Positions 49,101 to 55,100 of a DNA stretch of 64,000 bases are shown here, piece after piece (within the stretch, counting starts at the first letter, position 1; each line of letters begins with the position of its first letter). Below the pieces are notes generated by a model, which saw nothing but the letters and a program-made list of their open reading frames with translations, had not been told where the DNA came from and made no database searches. Both the position numbers and the translations under genes were made by a program. The DNA comes from Patiria miniata (Eukaryota > Echinodermata > Asteroidea > Valvatida > Asterinidae): positions 12,214,927 through 12,278,926 of the forward strand of contig NW_024037063.1 in assembly GCF_015706575.1 (NCBI RefSeq), in the 5' to 3' direction.

Positions 49101-52100
49101 AGCAACGGGGAGAGTGTCAGGCGCAGGTGTGGTGCCTGAGTTAGCCCCTAAAGTGGTGAGGGAGGTTATCCCAGAGCACAGTCGATGCCTATTGCGAGGG
49201 AGGCAGACGGTCCAAATGAGGATCTGTTGGTTATCCCCGAGGGTGGCGTGGAACAGGGTAAGGCGAATACCAATTCGTTCGTTGGTGATATGACGACGGT
49301 AACCCCTACACCTCTACATGGCGATCTGTTAAGTTTCGCAACTCGACCAGTCGAGGTGGAAGGCAACAGTTCAGCTAGAGTGGACAACTCGTCAGTGGGT
49401 CGTGTCCACTGAAACGAGAGTCATGTGTCCATAAGGATTTGAGTCAGACGGTCGAGCAGCAAACGTTACTAGCCCGAGAGCCTGCCAATTGCAAGGTGGT
49501 GAGGGCTGATGAATCTGAAACAGAGAAGAGGTTTTTGACTTTAGAAGAAAGTCTGAAGTCTGTGGCCATGCTGGTAAAGTCGTTGTCGAGTCAGATTGAG
49601 GGTAAGGGCATGTCGTCTCCCAAAACGCACAAGCCTTGTATCTTGAGGTGTTTCAAGTGTCGAGAGAAAGGGCACTTCGCCCGGGAGTGTAAGAAAACTC
49701 CGAGGAAGGATGGCACTCGGAAACAACAGTCAGCCCCGCATAGGATGCGCTGAAAGGCTAAATGGTCAGGGTCCAGAGGGTCCGGAGGGCGACTCAGTGA
49801 CAGCGATGTTGGTGGAAAAAAGATGTACAAAAAGGGGGACGGGCATCTAGTTATAACTCTGCCCGATCCAAACATTGGTCCTCAATCTGGTGTGTTTGTG
49901 GATGGGATGGTGAGAGAGGCCTAGTGTCGATTTTTGATTGACACAGGTTCTACCGACACTTTGATAAGTAGTGCGGTGTACTACCAGATTCCCAAAGAGA
50001 AAAGGCCCGTCTTGGAGACGGAAGATGTTAAAGTGAAGCAGGTTGACGGTAGTCAATTAACTGTTCTTGGCATAGCATGGGTAGAGGTGCAAGTTGGTCG
50101 GACCACGCACCAAGTCAGGGCAGACTTCGCTGTCAGAAATGAAGTACTTTCTGGTGCCCGCAAGTGGAAATTCAGATTTCCAGTTGAGAGAGTGGAGGCT
50201 CATTGGTGAGCGAGTCAAGTGCACGAATGGTGCAGGCAAGCCCTTTGAGGTTTGTGGTGTAGTTTCTAACACTATAGTCATTGCATCGAGTCATGAGGCC
50301 GAGGTCCCGGGAATTATTGCCCGGAAAAGTGCCGACTGGTCGGGCCAGCCATGGTTGAACCGATTGAAGGTGATAGCGATTCAGCCAAGGAAGATTTGGT
50401 GTTGGCCAGATCTCTAGTTTTGTCTGAATCCGACGTTCCGGTACGGGTCTTCAACCCTGGAAGGGTGAAAAGAGTTGCCCGTGAGGGGACAGCCGCGGGA
50501 GTGATCTCCCAGGTTGAAGCCGGTTCAATTCAGGCTGAGTTGAACGTGGCGGCAAATACGAGGAAGGAGTTGCCCGGGTATTTGCAAGATCTCGTTGAGA
50601 GGGGTACAGCCAATGTTGAGGCTGTGTGTAACCGTGGTGATATCCGGAAGTCTTTAGAAGACCTCCAGTACGTATCGTCTAAGGTTGACCATGACAATGG
50701 GCACACGGATGTGGTCAAACATCAAAGAAGGCATGGTAAATGCTGGTTGGTCGTCGAGACGGCAATGCACACGGTGCGGCCGTGATGAGTCGGTCAGCGA
50801 GGATGAGGCAACTGGTGAGGTGTCGGAGGGGCAACCTCACAGTGGTGAGTTTTTGGCTGGGGGTGTAGCCGCCCATCCAATCTTGTCTCGAAGTGCTTTA
50901 AATGAAGCACAGTTCCGCAATAGCACCATGAGTTGGCTCATTAGGTTGAAGAAGGAAGGTGATTGTCGTCCTGAGTGCTAGACAGTTTCCCACTTGTCTG
51001 CAATCCGCAAGACCTATTGGTCGCAGTGGGACCAATTTGAGGTCCGGGGAGGAGTTCTGCATAGGAGGTGGGACTCCAATAACGGGAGGTCAGTCCGTTG
51101 GCTAGTGGTGGTGCCATCAAAGTTCTGTAAGGGAATTTTGTCTGAGTTGCACGGTGGACAATTTGGTAGTCACTTGGGGGTCAGTAAAACTCTGGCCAAA
51201 GTGAAAGCCACGTACCTCTGGCCAGGTATGTCTGCGGACGTACGGTCATTCCTGCGGGGGTGTGATGTCCGTGCCAGGAGGAGTTCGGCTGCTAAGAAAA
51301 GGCTTAAACCTTAGAGAAGTATCGAGTCGCTTGTCGGTAGAGCGAGTAGCGACAGACTTGCTCGGGCCATTGCCCATCATGGACAATGGTAATTGCTAGG
51401 TGTTGTGCTTTTTTCTGGTTGGTGTGCATGTTTTATTCTGTTTGAGTTCGGGAGTCCTGCATCTCGTCATCCTATGGTGAATGGGCTTCCGCCGATGCGC
51501 TAAACTTGGCATCGGTATGGTTATCCCGGCGGAACTAGGCTGGGGTTATCAGCTTGTCTTAGGAGGGACGAACCGGCCCAGAGTGAGAACGCAGCAGAGA
51601 CCCAAACCGAAGGAGTCGACCCAACCCATGAGACGGTGGCCGTGAGTGAGTGTACCTAGACCCAGACGTAGCTGGATGGCAACAAAGTCGCCTCCCTTGA
51701 GCACGACAGGGTGTACTTCAAGCCGGTCCAGTCTTGGTGGACGAACGAGGACGAACCCAGCGTGCACTTTATTTAAAAAAATTATAAAGTTTCATTCAGT
51801 TTACTTTATAATTCTCAAAATTATCTTAAAATTCCTGCATTTGATCATAAAAAAGTTATTTCTAAAGGGGTTTATATTTTAATCTTTGTAAAATCAGTGC
51901 AAATTATCTGCAAAATTCTAGTGAATGTTTATTGAGCAAACATTGAGTCAAATCCTGTACGATCATTCCCTGTTAAATGTTTATTTAGGCAAAATTTAGT
52001 GTTCTTGGACAGGTACATTTGCAAGTAAAGTCGCCTAATGCTGTGCACAAAAATCTTATGAATATTTAGAGAACTGAAATTTGGTGTTCTTGTACATGTA

Positions 52101-55100
52101 ATTTACTTGCACATGTAAAGGAAATGTAAGGCAAGCCCCCCCCCTTAAGTTTTATATTATAATTCAAAGAAAAAGTTCAGCATTAAAATTTATGTTGTAA
52201 TTTAAAGAAGAAGTAAAGATTAAGTCACACTTTCCTTTTAGTTTTGTAAAATGGCTTAGAGATGGGGACAATGCTCTGCCACTGTCCTCTGACATGTGGC
52301 GGAATGTGTGTGTGAGCTTAGAGCCAAGTTAATTGTGACGTAATACCACAGCAATAACGCTTAATCACTGTGTGTTAGTGACTGGGCGGAGCTTAGGAGC
52401 TCCGTGCGTTGCTGCATGCACGCGATTGGTTAGCCCAGCGCCATAGGTTTAGCGCGCCACAGGTTTAGTGAATGTGGATGTATGCGCGTATCCGTGCACG
52501 TGAGGGCACTACTCACGTGACGGGGAGTTGATGTTGCGGACAGCGAGCGAGCAAGAGGTGAATTACCTGTGCTCTACGTTTTAGGGAATGCTTATGCGCG
52601 AATTGTACATAGTCGTTACGCTGGCATGTATGGCTGAGTGTATAGCTGTACGTTGCTGACTGACCTGCATGGTTGATGCGTAGCGGGTGTGCATTGCTTG
52701 TGCTACTGTACGTTCTGTTGGGCATTGCTGCTGTGTGCAGTAGACTTGGCTCATCCCTCCATTAAATCAAGGACCCAGATAATAGAGCAACCACGCCTAT
52801 TGATTCAATTACTGGTAATTTATTGATTATTGATGAATAAATTATGATCATTGTTGATTGAGGTTACCGACAATTATGTTTCAGATGTCTCTGTTACAGG
52901 TTTATTGTGCAATTAATGGGGTAATTAACAATCATTCACAATCGGGCCGTAGATTCCACCAAAACGGACCTGCACCCTTAGCCTTGAAGGTCGCTCTGAG
53001 TGATCTCTCGTCTAGGGAAGAGCCTTGGTTTGGGAAGATTGTCTTCACCCCACTAGGAGTCAGACTTATCCTAACAGACTTAGGTTGACCCGGGGGGGTT
53101 CCCGCCACAATAGGGAAGACTGTTTTGGACAAATTTCTCTCTCCAAGATTGGTCATTTTGGAGAGAGAAATTGCCATTTTTTTGCCATTAATTTTTCAAG
53201 ACCTCCTCAGCTCAGCAGAGTGAGTACCTGTCTATATTTGAAGAAACGATATCGCCATTTATTGATTAAGTTTATAGTGGATAGAGGTCATAAAAATTGG
53301 GAGTTTTTGTCACAAATATTTTCAGAGGTGCGTTCGTTTAGCTCACCATCGTCGACACGGGTCAGCCCCGTGCCGTTCGATTAGCTCTGACGTCATTCTC
53401 GGGGCTCACCCGGATCAGTCACCACAGACCCTATTCGTGGAGGAGAGTCACTGGTGGAAGACCGTCAGGCATGCGTTGTTCATTCCCTAGAAACGAACAA
53501 AATGGCAGCCGGACAGCAGAAGTCTCAAGTGGACTTACAAGTTGACTTCATTTGAAGACTAAAGGTAATCATTTATTGAGTTCATTGCGATCTTTGAGGC
53601 TATAATTTCAGCCCAACCTATTTGAGTTTGGCAATTGATTAAAAAGCAGTCAATCTCAACCTAAGGCCTAAAACGAAATGGGCGTTTTGTCAGTGGCTAC
53701 GGCTAATGGCGTCACGTGAGGATCGTGGTGGCCCGCGGTTGAGCGTTCGATTAGCCCGGCTGTCGTGGCTAACCCTAACCCTTTACCGCGTCCACTCGGG
53801 TGAGCTAAACGAACGCCCCCCGTGTGGTTAGGACATTTCGCCTCTTTAGTGAATGAGGGCGCTGTTCATGTAGTTCATGTGGCTCATTTATGGCATTTTT
53901 AGATAAGTTTTTTGGAGTTAAAATTATATAAGAGTGTCCATGGGAAGAGATATATGGATAGCTGTGTAGTAGGACAGGGTGCACACAGACATAGGATTTT
54001 GATACATTATTTAGTAATTGTATTATTATTCTCTGTATTTATTTAGTCGAACCACTCAGTTGTTTTCAACACGTCAAAAGTTGTTTACAACACGTCAAAA
54101 GTTGTTTACAACACGTCACCACGTCAAATTATTTACACCAAGTTCAGTCACCAAGTTATTTACACCAAGCTTGTTACGGTAATTCATTTTCACCGTCATC
54201 ACATGTCACCATGAACTAACTCCAATTTATTTCAAGTCACCGAACTTTGTCACCAATTTGTTCTTTCTCCACCAAGCCACAGTATTATTGATTGTAGCCA
54301 CCAAATTGTCATCTGGACTGTCACCCCATTATTGAAGTTTGCCACTCCTGACATTAAGTCATCGTTCGAGTTAAACTGACATCTTAAATTAGTCGTCGGT
54401 GCGTCTCATTGCTGAGTAACATTTTCATTTTTTGACGATCTGTAGCGCGGAGGCTACATGAAAGTCTTCTCAGAAAAAAACATTCTTATCAGTGGGCTAT
54501 GTGCCTTTTACCGAGGATGTCATAATGACGTTTGACAAAACAAAGAAATTATGATTAAATAGTATGGCATAAGACGAATTTCTTTGCTGAATTACACGGT
54601 TCGGCGTAGACGAGACGGAATCGAATATTCCTTGGCGAATATGTGTGCTCGTGGTTTGAATTTGCTCCCACAAAAATTGAAATTTTACAATAAAGAACGA
54701 AATTATATACTGAAATGTACTATATTATTTTTGCTGGACGAATTTGAATATTAAAATCGGTGAATTTGAATGATAAATATTTACCGGGAAAACCAAGACT
54801 ATACCGGGTAGACCAATGGTGACTGTAATTTTAAGAAATTAACCTCACCGTAATTTATTGTTGTATTTGGAGCAGACAAAATCACGGGACCAGTAGGTTG
54901 GTTTACAGTTGTTTGTCTTATGTAAATGCCTTCACTGCCAGAGATGGTTGGTGCATATTGATCGCGTGGAGAATGAGGGTTGTATGGCGTCGTGGGAGTG
55001 CCACCAGGATCCCTCTCTGTTATTAAAGGGTTAATCAGAATATAGTTATCATGAGTTTTGACGTGAAAAACCTGCAAGAAGAGAGGGGGTAAAATAACAA

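Larger units (their letters stand above)
47784..53110 (+). mobile_element. LTR retrotransposon D (gypsy-type), both LTRs, no RT
   Basis: Two LTRs (945 and 821 bp) enclose PBS, gag with a zinc knuckle, a protease, a linker and an integrase fragment. Reverse transcriptase and RNase H are missing between about 50,810 and 50,870. The LTRs differ by a block of TGTACATTG units and scattered bases, so the insertion is old. It lies in the intron between exons 2 and 3 of the ankyrin gene. A solo LTR of this family is at 7.07-9.08 kb. Confidence 0.85.
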
